Assembly: GCA_965153455.1 (NCBI GenBank) | Contig: OZ234499.1 | Location: 11,900,271 to 11,964,270 of the forward strand | DNA length: 64,000 bases | Direction: 5' to 3' | Origin: Sphagnum compactum | Lineage: Eukaryota; Bryophyta; Sphagnopsida; Sphagnales | In this document: one piece after another, positions 13,943 through 24,590 of the stretch | How positions within the stretch are numbered: the first letter of the stretch is position 1 | Layout: each line of letters opens with the position of its first letter | Notes under the pieces: generated by a model | The model's input: only the letters and a program-made list of their open reading frames with translations | Databases searched by the model: none | What the model was told of the DNA's origin: nothing | Made by a program: the position numbers and the translations under genes

Positions 13943-14110
13943 TCAAACTCTCACTCTCTGCAGCTGATTCCATGCTGACACTCTTGGGGTGAATATCTTT
14001 TGCAGTCTATTGTTATGTTCCTGAGTTTCACTCAACCAAAATTCAGCTGCCGTTTTGCTCAGTCCAAATGAAAAAATATTGCATGCACAGAGGATGATAT
14101 CAGACACACC
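13943..14110 (-). other. Exon-like island, unidentified
   Basis: On the minus strand an acceptor-like catctcag precedes 55 open codons ending in TGA. The peptide includes FGLSKTAAEFW and QEHNNRLQK, which reads like real protein. Directly upstream lies a 77-bp tandem duplication that also duplicates a donor-like cgtaag|gtaaat. No family was recognised. Confidence 0.35.
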
Positions 14111-14117
14111 CTGAGAT

Positions 14118-14273
14118 GGGATGTCATTCAACAGTTTGGTGAAATACACATAAATAGACTTTGGCATCTATGTTTGACATTTACCTTACGGGAAGGAATG
14201 TCATTCAACAGTTTGGTGAAATACACATAAATAGACTTTGGCATCTAAAGTTTGACATTTACCTTACGGGAAG
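14118..14273. repeat. 77-bp tandem duplication
   Basis: Two nearly identical copies begin at 14118 and 14195. They share 'atgtcattcaacagtttggt' through 'tttgacatttaccttacggg' and differ by only a few bases, so the duplication is recent. Confidence 0.95.
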
Positions 14274-16071
14274 AAGCTCTGCAACTGGCCAGAACAAAGC
14301 TGCAAAATGCCCAGCAGTAATTCTGAATCAACAGGTATGTATTTGGAACCATAAATGATTTACTAACAAATTCAGGGATTTCATAAATTCAAAAGTACCC
14401 TCTATGGACAAGGCAAACATCCTTCAGCAACGAGAAAAATTGATAAGACCAGGTGCAGTGTGTGCAAATTACCACACAAAAGTAGTCAAACAATTTCCAT
14501 TCCTTACACAATGGGTATCTAAAGCACTATACCAGCAAGTCAACTTTTGGAAGCATCTCCGCAGACTTATGGGTCCAATGTTATAACCCAGCACAAAATT
14601 TGAGCTCCAGATGCCATTTTGTGAATCAAATTGTCACAGGAAGATCTGTGCAATCTTCCTGCATAATTCGTGTTTCTAAAATATTGCTCATTCTTTGTTC
14701 ACCTACTTTAATTAGTCCTCTGCAGGTAAGGATAGCTAGCACCACCAGGTCAATAATCCCTAACTGCATGCCTATAAACTGAAAGCTTGATTTATATTGG
14801 CAGACATTTTAAAAAATGAAAGGATCAAGCCAGAATTGTGAAAATCACATCAAGCTATAAAACCTATGTCAAGAGTCAACAACCCAACAAGCACCCTTCA
14901 ACCTTCATTAGTTCAGAGTTTCCTGTTACCAACTTGAAGAACATACTGGAGATGAGTACTAGGACATTTGTCAATCCGCTTTGAGACTCTTGTCCCAGAC
15001 ATGTCAGTTTCATGTGACTCAGACCCACTTGAACAATTTTTTAAATCCCATTTGCAGGACATGTAGAGGCTTACAGCTTCTGCTTTCATAGTAGAGGATC
15101 AAATATTGTACAAGAAAGCACATACAATTGACTATGCTGTGGATTTCTTTCAATTCTCGTTTGCTAGACCACCCATTTGATGCATAGCCCCAACTTGGAC
15201 AAGTTCCTGCTGGGACATCACAGAGATCAGTATGAAACAACAGTATTACACAGAAGGAAAGCCATGATAATCCCCTTGTTAAGACTTCTTCAAACTATGG
15301 AGTGACACCTCTACCCAACAGGGATTATTAAGCCTTGTTCTCAAGCAGAAAAGACTATAAGCACCTGTGCAATTGTCATTGCCGGAAAGATAAGAGTTGA
15401 ACTACTGAGCTGAATCACATGTGAAGGTGCCTTCACAAAGGAAATGTTGGAACCATATCAATGTGATGGTAGAGACAAACTCCACAAAACATGTAACAGA
15501 ACCAAATGATGTTGTGTCAGTTCAAGCTGAACTAGAACAAAGATGACAAGAATGGGTGCAGTCCAAACCTTGTGAGTGCCACCCACAAAATGTTTCAAAC
15601 CATGATTCATTAATAGCTATAACTAGCCAGAATTACAGTGCAGAGAATCTATTGCAAAGTCTCAGAAACATACCAACTCAAAGGTGCAGTTGACGAGAGG
15701 GAGGCGGTATCAATTGTGTCATTCAGGGAGATGACCTGAAAAACAAAGAGCTCCAGTGTGGTCATGATGGCACCATTGATTCACATCTCACTCTTTTAAG
15801 TATCCCAAGAACAATACCAGCCTGGTTTTAGCCATGATGATCTGAAGACAGACTCAATTCACAGATCAATCTGAAATCTGGCTGTTCATACCCAACACAT
15901 CACTTTTAGCTGCAGTCTGCAAGATGACAAGTATGCTCATGTAAACTGAATTTAAAAAAAGAACTGGTCTCCAGTAGATATCCTCATAGAACACTATTGT
16001 TGATATGTAAAGGAAAAGACATCCATCAGCTGCATACACCCCTTTTAATTCATCTTACTGTGTACATATCT
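14274..16071. other. Low-repeat DNA without an assignable gene
   Basis: Base composition is close to that of the gene islands, and several splice-like signals occur on both strands. I could not chain them into a protein. It may hold introns of the unidentified minus-strand gene to its left (inference). Confidence 0.3.
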
Positions 16072-16240
16072 ATGAGATTGCAGAGAAACTCCACAACAGC
16101 AGCACTTTCAATGCAACACAACAAGAATGAGTGTGGCCATGACCTCACGAGTCCACATGCAAAGTGTCAGACCATCATCACCTGCATTATGAATAAAAGC
16201 AACAACCTGTGATGGATCTCCATCAACTCATCAGCTCCCG
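16072..16240 (-). repeat. Dispersed ~200-bp repeat, copy in reverse orientation
   Basis: Reverse complement of the repeat found at 32937-33145, 43870-44043, 46023-46222 and 47340-47549. Shared blocks are ctatgagattgcagagaaac at one end, a central atgagtg...catgacctcac, and catcaactcatcagctc at the other. Confidence 0.8.
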
Positions 16241-16767
16241 ACAGTGGGTGTAGGTAAGCATATAGTAACCTGCCTACAATTTCAGGCAAACCATTATAGA
16301 AACAACTGCTTCCTGAGTTTCTGTTGCATTTCTGGATGCAACAGAAAGCTGAATCATGATGTTGGCTAGCAGTAGCACCCAAGATAGATAAATAGCACTT
16401 CATCTTACATAGTTTAATTTATCGTATTATGTACATATGCCACAATTATGCCGAGACCCTTCAGCCACTATTGCTAAGACATTAGGGTTTAGGAAGCATG
16501 CTCAATCTTTGAAGAAGCAGGAAAGTAAAAAATGCTGTTGCTTGCTTGCTTGTACTTTACCATGCTTGTGCTTCAACACAGCAATAGTCAGCTCCTCCAG
16601 CTTCTCCACCTGCACCATTGTCTGCAGAGAGCAAAATCACAAGTTTTAGCAAGGAAAATAATCTGAACCCAACCTGATGCAAGAGACAAGCAGACTGAAA
16701 ATTGATTTGTGACAAGTCAATCATGTTTGACAGATTGTGAGCTTGTGAACATTTGATGAGCAGAAGA

Positions 16768-17409
16768 TGATAACCACATGTATCTCACTGAAGAAAGAGT
16801 AACAAGTTCTTACAAAAATTGTATTGTTCCCTCACTTGGAAAAGCTATGTTACTTTCATAATTGACATGTACAAATCTATGTTTTTGGGTATGTCCACAG
16901 ACAATTAAGCATTCCCATTCTTGCACACTACACCATACACAAAATGTGAGTGTGTTTGCAACTCTAGCAAGCTTCACCAACCTCTACATGATAACCACAT
17001 GTATCTCTGAAGAAAGAGTAACAAGTTCTTACAAAAGTTGTCTTACTTGGAAAGCTTTCTTACTTTCATAATTGACATGTATAATTTGATGTTTTTGGGT
17101 ATGTCCATAGACAATCAAGCATTCCCATTCTTGCACACAACACCATACACAAAATGTGAGTGTCTTTGCAACTCTAGCAAGCTTCACCAACCTCTACATG
17201 ATAACCACATGTATCTCTGAAGAAAGAGAACAAGTTCTTACAAAAGTTGTCTTACTTGGAAAAGCTTTCTTACTTTCATAATTGACATGTATAATTTGAT
17301 GTTTTTGGGTATGTCCATAGACAATCAAGCATTCCCATTCTTGCACACAACACCATACACACAATGTGAGTGAGTGTCTTTTGCAAATGTAGCAAGCTTC
17401 ACCAACCTC
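16768..17409 (+). repeat. Three tandem copies of a ~210-220-bp unit
   Basis: Units start at 16768, 16990 and 17200 with gataaccacatgtatctc and end near gcttcaccaacctct. Copies two and three are closest to each other. No open frame is kept across the units, so this is a noncoding tandem array. Confidence 0.95.
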
Positions 17410-18840
17410 TCTTGGGGATCTTGGGTATGAACAAGAATAGACAATAATCTCATAATAGTTGGTATGAGATATGTATCTTAGTATTGAATATTCTCATCAC
17501 GACTTTATCTCAAATGAGAAAAAAGATTAAGCAAATAGAGCCTTTGACACAAAACAAGGTGTGATTGTGGGGGTCAAAATGGATGGGAAACCTAATCAAA
17601 TAACAATCTCAAAAAAAAATCGCCATTTAAGATAGGCTTTAGGGTTCAAGGATACACCTTGGACAACCCAAGACCTAATTAGTACAATTTTCTTAAACTT
17701 AACATATACATACTTAGATGCACACAAAAATTTTGTGAATGAGATATGTCACATGTGAGAAAAGCTATGGGTATGTTTAGGTGCAATGATAGTGGTGTTG
17801 TTGGCAAAAAAGGAATTAAGTATCTTTTGGATTTATCATATTTTGATATTATTTGGTTCCAATTTTACATGTCAAGGTGCATATTTAAATACAGATCATA
17901 AATTTAGTATTCAACTAATTAATAACGAAAATTATGCGAAATTCATTCATTCATAAGTTCATACATTTTATACACAAATATCATACATTGAAAACACATT
18001 TGACACATAAATAAATATGTTAACAGATGAAATTTGAACCTATGAATAAACAAATGTCACACAAATTTTGCGTTTTCTTATAAATACGTGTGTCAAATGT
18101 GTTTACAATGCGTAATATTAGTGCATGAAACGTACAAATTATGAATTAAAAAATTTAATACGATTTTCATTATTAAATCATGAAATCTTAAGTTTGTGAT
18201 GCATACCCACCATAACCTTACATACTTGACCAACATTAGTATAAAGACAATGTATTTTATATAAAATAAGGGCTTGCATATGGGACCTTCTGAATTTGAA
18301 ATCCCATTCGAGGCTGAGAGGCCAAAGGTTAGGGTTGAAAATCTGTATGGGATCGATCAAGGGTCGGGGTTGAAAATTTGGAAAGTCCCATACATAAGCC
18401 CTTCACCTACATGAAGTGTTGCCCATTTTTTATAAATCATAATCCGACAACATTTGTTTATCATCATGTTTCCACCATCGGATTCCATCATTTCATGGCC
18501 TTCATTGTTATGTCAAAAATGGGAAGTACTTTGCATCACTCTTGTCAAAAATGGACTAAAGGACATTTACAGAAGCAGATCCCATTATGCAAATGGTTTT
18601 GAGTTTGGAAACTATGGAGTTCATTTCAATTTACTCATTTTGTCATTTACATTAACTACTTCTTTGTGAATTTTCCACGCAACATCTCTTACCATTCCAT
18701 TATGCTATGGGTTTATCTTTGTGGTTTCAATATTGTAACTATGTTTTAGTTTCATTGCACAATCCCCATGGGTTCTATTAAATTGTAGCTTCTTTTGCAC
18801 AGATGTTCTTGAACTACAATCGCTCTGATTCTTTTACATC
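17410..18840. other. AT-rich DNA without a recognisable gene
   Basis: Short frames only; no domain, repeat ends or RNA gene seen. Confidence 0.4.
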
Positions 18841-18990
18841 ACAAATGTTCTTACATTGTAATTGTTCTTGCATTGCCGATTTTTTTATGTCGCAAATGTT
18901 TTAACATTACAATTAATCCTGCATAGCCAATTTTTTTATGTCACAAATGTTTTTCATTGTAATTGCTCTTACATTGTTGATTTTTTTGCA
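18841..18990 (+). repeat. 51-bp tandem repeat, three copies
   Basis: Imperfect units begin at 18841, 18892 and 18943 with (a/g)caaatgtt, then a cattgtaatt block and a T-run followed by atgtc. They diverge from one another by roughly a fifth. Confidence 0.8.
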
Positions 18991-19034
18991 CCATGGAATT
19001 TATCTTTTTGTACAACTTGTGTTGTTTCTAATTT

Positions 19035-19637
19035 TTGTGTTTTTTGCAGGTTTCTCAATTCTATGATTGCAACCACACAAACATTATGCATGCAATTGTG
19101 TTTTACATGGATGTATACATTAGTGTTTTTCTTATGGGTTCTATTTGTTTTGTTGTGTGCATTGATTTTAATGTTGGTTTGTTTTGTTTTGTAGAATTTG
19201 GAGTTCATTTTCAGTGTGTATTCTTATGGCCCAAGTGTTTGTGTGGTTGCAACCACAAACATTGTCATGTAAAGTATTTTTTTCCTATTGTTTTTATGTT
19301 TTTTTGTTTTTATACAATGTTTAGTGGTCCTCCTATTAGTCTTCCATCTGGTTTTACTTTTGATGTTAGTAATTCAGTGTGGTCAATTAATAGTTCTAAC
19401 ATCTTTGTTGATTCTCATTGCAATGATGAATTGTTTATTGATTCTTGTTTTGTCATAGAAAATGTCTATCAATTTCATGTGTTATCTCCTCCTAAATATA
19501 ATCCCAATCTATTTGGTCATTTTTTTCATCCTTACATTTATCTAAACCTTGATGAATATGATGTTCCTTTGAGTTCATGTTCTTCAATTGATTCTTTTAT
19601 GCATCCTTCTATATTAATGAATCTCTTCTACATCTGA
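19035..19637 (+). other. 200-codon open frame of unknown status
   Basis: This is the longest unexplained frame in the first 30 kb. The peptide is rich in Phe, Cys, Ser and Tyr, as expected from T-rich DNA, and has a hydrophobic first third. The second half has a less biased composition. No family is recognised. It could be part of the decayed gene or element at 21.7-24.2 kb or a chance frame. Confidence 0.2.
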
Positions 19638-20280
19638 TTTTATTCTTTGTCTTACCTCTGTCAATGTGTCTTCTTCACTTGATTCCATTCTCTATCCTAC
19701 TTCTATTAGTGTGTTTTCTGCATCTGATTCCATTTTCTTTCCTATCTTTGAATGTGTGTTTTGTATTCAATTCCATTTTTTATCCTATTTTTGTCTATGT
19801 TTCTTGTCCATCTCATTATCAATTGACTATTGCTTGAGATTTCATGGTTACTAAATCTAATCACTATTATAATTCTAGGTTTTTCAAATTATGCACATTG
19901 ATGGAAAGGTTGTTTTTGACTAAATAACATGTATGTTTTGACTGGAGGCCAAAGTACTACATGACATGGGTATGTTTTGACTAATCAATTTGATTATGAT
20001 GACTTATTTGACCATATGTTAAATAGCCATATAGTCAAATTCGACCCCAAAAAAATCATCCTAGTCAAAAGGACTATGTTTTAATCAATAGGCCCAATTA
20101 CAAAAAGGTCAAATAAATAAGTTTAATCAAAATAACTATTGGTTTAGTAAAAAAAAACCAACCCACCTATTTATCAACCTATACCTTTTCACCTACCCAA
20201 CTACCCACATGGTTACCTGCTTACATTTCAAATCACCTTTCTATAACCCATTTAACCATGAGGTCTACTTGTTAAGTTTG

Positions 20281-21195
20281 ACCAATTTTAACCAATTATC
20301 ATTTTAGCCAAATTTAACCATTATGTTTCAATATTAAATTTGGCCATTAGATTTAATTAGTTAGATTTAGCCGTTAAATATATTTTGGGTTTGACCATTA
20401 AATTCAACTTAGGTTTAGCTATTAGGTTCAACTTAAATTTAATCATTATGTTTAACCATTACATTTAGTCATTAAATAATTTAGCCATTTAGTTTATATT
20501 AACTAGCAAATCATTTAATCATTATATATGGTTAACCATTAAGTTTAGCCATTAATTGTAATTGTTAAATTTAGTCATAGTTTAACCACTAAATTTAGCT
20601 AGTAAGTTTTTCCATTAAAATTAATCATTAAATATATTTTGCCACTAAATTTAACTGTTAAAATTAATCATTAAAAATGTTTAACCATTAAATGTAATCA
20701 TTGAATTGAATCATTATATAAGTTTAGCCATTAAATGTGGCCATTAAAATTTTCATTAAATAGGTTTAGCCATTAAGTTTAGTAATTTTATTAAGTCATT
20801 AAATATGTTTAACAATTAAATTTAACCATTAGATTTAATCATTAAGTAGGTTTAATCACTAAGTTTAGCCATTGGATTTAGTTATTAAAATATGTTTAGT
20901 TATTAAATTCAGCCATTGGATTTAGTCATTAAATATGTGTAGCCATTTTATTTAGTCGTTAAATAACTTTATCCATTGGATTTAGTTGTTCAATAAGTTT
21001 AGCCATTGTATTTGGTTATTCAATAAGTTTAGCCATTAATTTGAGCCATTGGATTTAGTCATTAAATAGGTGTAGCCATTAGGTTAGCCATTAAATTTAG
21101 TCATTAACTATGTTTAGCCATTAAATTTAGCCATTGAATTTAATCATTAAATAAGTTTAACCATTAGGTTTAGCCATTGAAATTAGCTATTATAT
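20281..21195 (+). repeat. Degenerate minisatellite of tttagccattaaa-type units
   Basis: About 900 bp made almost wholly of imperfect 12-14-bp units such as tttagccattaaa and tttagtcattaaa, often in a two-unit alternation. The edges fade into ordinary AT-rich DNA. There is no coding potential. Confidence 0.9.
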
Positions 21196-21708
21196 GTTGC
21201 AAACTATTTTTTTGCAATTTTATACCATATGAAATAAAAAAACTTGACAAATTTTGACATATTTTAATGGTGTAGTCCATTGGTAAGAACTTGGTTTGTT
21301 GTGGTGAAGGTGAGAAGTTCAATTCTTAACACTTGTAACCTATGTGTATGTCTAAAGGCTAGGGTGACTAGGTAGATTAAATAGGTTAAGTTAGGCTAGG
21401 CTAGGGTAGACTAGCTTAGGGTAGGCTAGGTCATCACCTACTTACCTACATTATTTATTAACCCATTGACTTATGATTTGACCAATCAAATGATGACATG
21501 TGGGGCGTTGAAATGACCTTACAACATGTCACATTTTATCATTAATAAAAATTTGTAATAAAAAACACCACCTTGGGGTTGGTCAAAAACACCACCCTAA
21601 GGTTGGTCAAGAAAACCATTACAGTCGTACTAGACTTGTTAAAATCAACTTATCTTAGAAAACCAAAGTAGTTTTTTGACCCCCTGTTAGTTTGGGGTAT
21701 CTTTTGGT

Positions 21709-22053
21709 TTGAAAATCCAATTTGAAAAACTTGAAATTCTAATAGTGGATGTTGGGGAAAGGAGAGATCCTCACTTTCATATTAGGGATTTTCTTTCGAA
21801 AAGTCGATTTTTGGATCTTGATGATAAGGAAGTTGAAAATGTAAATAAAGGAGGTTGGAGAATCAACAAGCATGTTGAACTTTGGGCAAGAAATGTGTTT
21901 GATGAGTGGAGAATCTTCCATGGTCTTGATACAACAAGATCAATCGTAGATATTTCAAAAGATGAATCTTATGTTAAAGATTTGGTCGATATTCTTTCAT
22001 TTTTTGTTTTGCAAGTTGCAAAAAAAATGGTAGCCTATATCTTCCAACTAGGT
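21709..22053 (+). pseudogene. Fragment resembling a Crypton/DUF3504 (ZMYM-type) recombinase-like protein
   Basis: The + frame encodes an acidic start and then VELWARNVFDEWR, followed later by a VLQVAKK segment. In DUF3504/Crypton-derived proteins a W-A-x-N-x-F-x-x-W-R segment is followed about 40 residues later by V-x-K-K-D-G-x-x-Y-P-P. Here the second motif appears only after a one-base frame change at the A run near 22023, after which KKDG-like and LYLPT residues can be read, ending at an ag|gtaac donor. I therefore read it as a decayed exon. The family assignment is from memory of the motif pattern and is tentative. Confidence 0.35.
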
Positions 22054-23679
22054 AACTTCTACCCATTTATGTTTCAAATTAAATTATTGTTTTATTTTTG
22101 CAATTTTTTTAGGGTTTCAGGTTTTACGAAATTTTCCCAAATCTTAAAACTATGTACATAATTTTTTGTAGTTTTTTTTTCATTCAAATTGTTTTTTCCT
22201 TTGTAATTTTTCTATTTAGAAGATCAAGCATGACTTTCTTCTATAAAAAGTGAACAATTTTTTTACTTTTGCGTTTTTCATTCATTATTTCCAAGTTTTC
22301 CAAGTTATATTAATCATAAATTTACAAGTTTCATGGGTTCATTCCAAATCCGTGCGAAATTTGTTATTTTATAGGTTGATATTGTTTAAACATGAATGTC
22401 AGACATTGTCTAAACATGAAAGTCGTGTGCACGACTTTTGTGTGTAAACAACACAAATAGACATACAACATTCATGTCTAAACATACAAACAAGTATATG
22501 ACATTCGTGTCTAAATAATGTGCACAACATTGATGTTTAAATAATACAAGTAGATGAATGACATTTGTGTCTATTCTATACAAACCTATAAAAATCAAAT
22601 TTTGCACGATTTTTATTATTAAATCATGACCTATGAAATTTGTGGTGCTACAAGGCATGCTACAACCTTCTATGTTGTAGTTGTTATGATTTGGAACCTA
22701 AGTTTGAACCTTAAACCTAATTATTTCCTTATTATTTTTTAGCTTTCCAATTATTATTTATTGTTCTAATTAATTTTTCTGTTTTCTAGGAATCATGTTG
22801 TTTGCATTTTGAATTTTTTTTTGGTAGTATCCAATTTCTTAAGTGCAGAATGTTGGCACAAACAATGTGTTTGCCTACCTTCCCATCCAACCTAAACTTG
22901 TGATTTAGATATTTTTGCATGCAGATTTTTTTCAAAAAGGGGTGTTCTTAACTTTGCATTGTGGATTTCGATGAGTTTAGTTTGTTGCCTTTACCTACTA
23001 GCGTTATTATGAGGTTTTGTTTGGGCATTTCCAAAAATTGGAAAATAAACATAACTCGTTGTTTTATAGATTGGCATCGACTTGCAATTGATTACTTTCT
23101 GATGTGCTTGAGATTTGAAAAGAGCTTGCTTGTCAACGTCCATCTAAGTGGCTTAGTGAGAAATCAAGTTTACATCCATTGCTTTTACATCTTAAGCCTA
23201 AGTGGAAGGCTTTTGATGAGGTATGGTTTACGACTATTCCTATTTGTCATAACTAGTTTTGTTTAATTGTGAACAAGCTAACTATTGGTTTCCCTAATTT
23301 ATGTGAAAAAATGTTGTCAAATGAGGGCCGAGGTTTTGGAATTACAAGAATGGAAGAGGCACTTGTACCTTGTGAATATGGTATGGAAGTAATAGGCCAC
23401 ATGGACCTTATTTCATATGGCAAGTAAGTTTTTTGAACTTTTTATTTTTTATTTTCGGTTTTAATTTGTTTGATGTTTTTATGAAATGGCAACTTGTTAT
23501 TTTTATAGGTATAACTAGATTGACAAGCATTTATGTGATAGAAAGATGTAATGGATTATTTTTGGTGAGTTCAAATTTAGCTGATTATTGCATTATGAGG
23601 AGGCTTTTAGTGAAGAAAAGGTTATGTATGAAAAGATTAAGGTAGGTGGATGAAAAAGTAAGTGACTTGTTGTGTTATG
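22054..23679. other. Possible introns and degraded exons of the preceding fragment
   Basis: AT-rich DNA with exon-sized open stretches (for example about 22961-23180 and 23290-23420) whose reading frames do not join. Short repeated phrases around 22380-22560 (gtctaaac, acaacattc) make a weak local repeat. Nothing is identified with confidence. Confidence 0.25.
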
Positions 23680-24222
23680 TTTATAGTTTTTTGTGTTTGC
23701 TTTCCTTATACAATTTTTGATTTTGCAGGTTTATAATGATCTTGTTGAAAAAATGCATTTTCATACTATTGGTGTTACTAATGTTGTGTCTAATGGTGCA
23801 ATTGAAGGTTCTCCTATTCCTTGGGTTCATGATTCTTCCATTGTTACTACACTTGGACAACCTCCTTTTGACATCTTTATTGGGGTTCCCTCTTCTAACT
23901 ATCGTGTTATTGTTGGTTCTACATATTAAGAAAAGATTGTCAGTCAAGTTCTCGATGCAACTGGTGTTGGTTCTATGGATCAAAAGAAGAATGTGGTGCA
24001 AGTTGTAGATTTTGGCATTGGTGGATCTAGCGGATTGAATCTTTGATCGATTCCGAAGATTCATTTTGGAACACCATGTTTGAAAAAGAGCTACCCAAGT
24101 ATAAGGATCGGTTGGATACCATTTTTCAACATCACCCTCTTGAGATGATCAATGCTAACACTACTTCCGGCCATGTCTTTAGTCATTTTCAGAATTGCCC
24201 TATTAACATTATGTATAGTTGA
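23680..24222 (+). pseudogene. Degraded coding fragment, possible C-terminal part of the same gene
   Basis: After an acceptor-like tttgcag at 23729, coding-looking sequence runs in broken frames: PIPWVHDSSIV, then stops at about 23927 and 24042, then an acidic stretch with LPKYKDRLDTIFQ, ending FQNCPINIMYS plus a stop. A terminal 'F-x-N-C-x-x-x-I' segment also ends many DUF3504-type proteins (recalled, not checked). At least two in-frame stops show that it is not intact. Confidence 0.3.
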
Positions 24223-24448
24223 TCCTCAGTCTCTACCCACCTTAAGAGTACCAAATGTAAGAGATAAGGTTTGATTTTGGTTCATTGTAAATGTTTCATA
24301 TTTTTGAGAGACTTCATTTGATAACTTTGATTCTTGTTTGTAACACCTACATAATAAATAATTAGGGGGAAGAGTTGTGGAAAATATGTAAAAATTAGGT
24401 TACTGTCTTGGATCCATGAGGATGCCCAAGGTCTTGTGTTGTATTGTT

Positions 24449-24590
24449 GGGAGTTGGGGTTGCCATGGTGTTTATTCATGAAAGGGGAGGTTAGAAGGTT
24501 TTTTGGAAGTTGTTACCTTGGGAGTTGTGGTTGCCATGGTGTTTGTTCATGAAAAAGGAAGTTGGGAGGTTTTTTGGAAGTTGTTTCCTC
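24449..24590 (+). repeat. 71-bp tandem duplication
   Basis: Two copies starting at 24449 and 24520 share gggagttg(g/t)ggttgccat and ttttttggaagttgtt. Confidence 0.9.
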
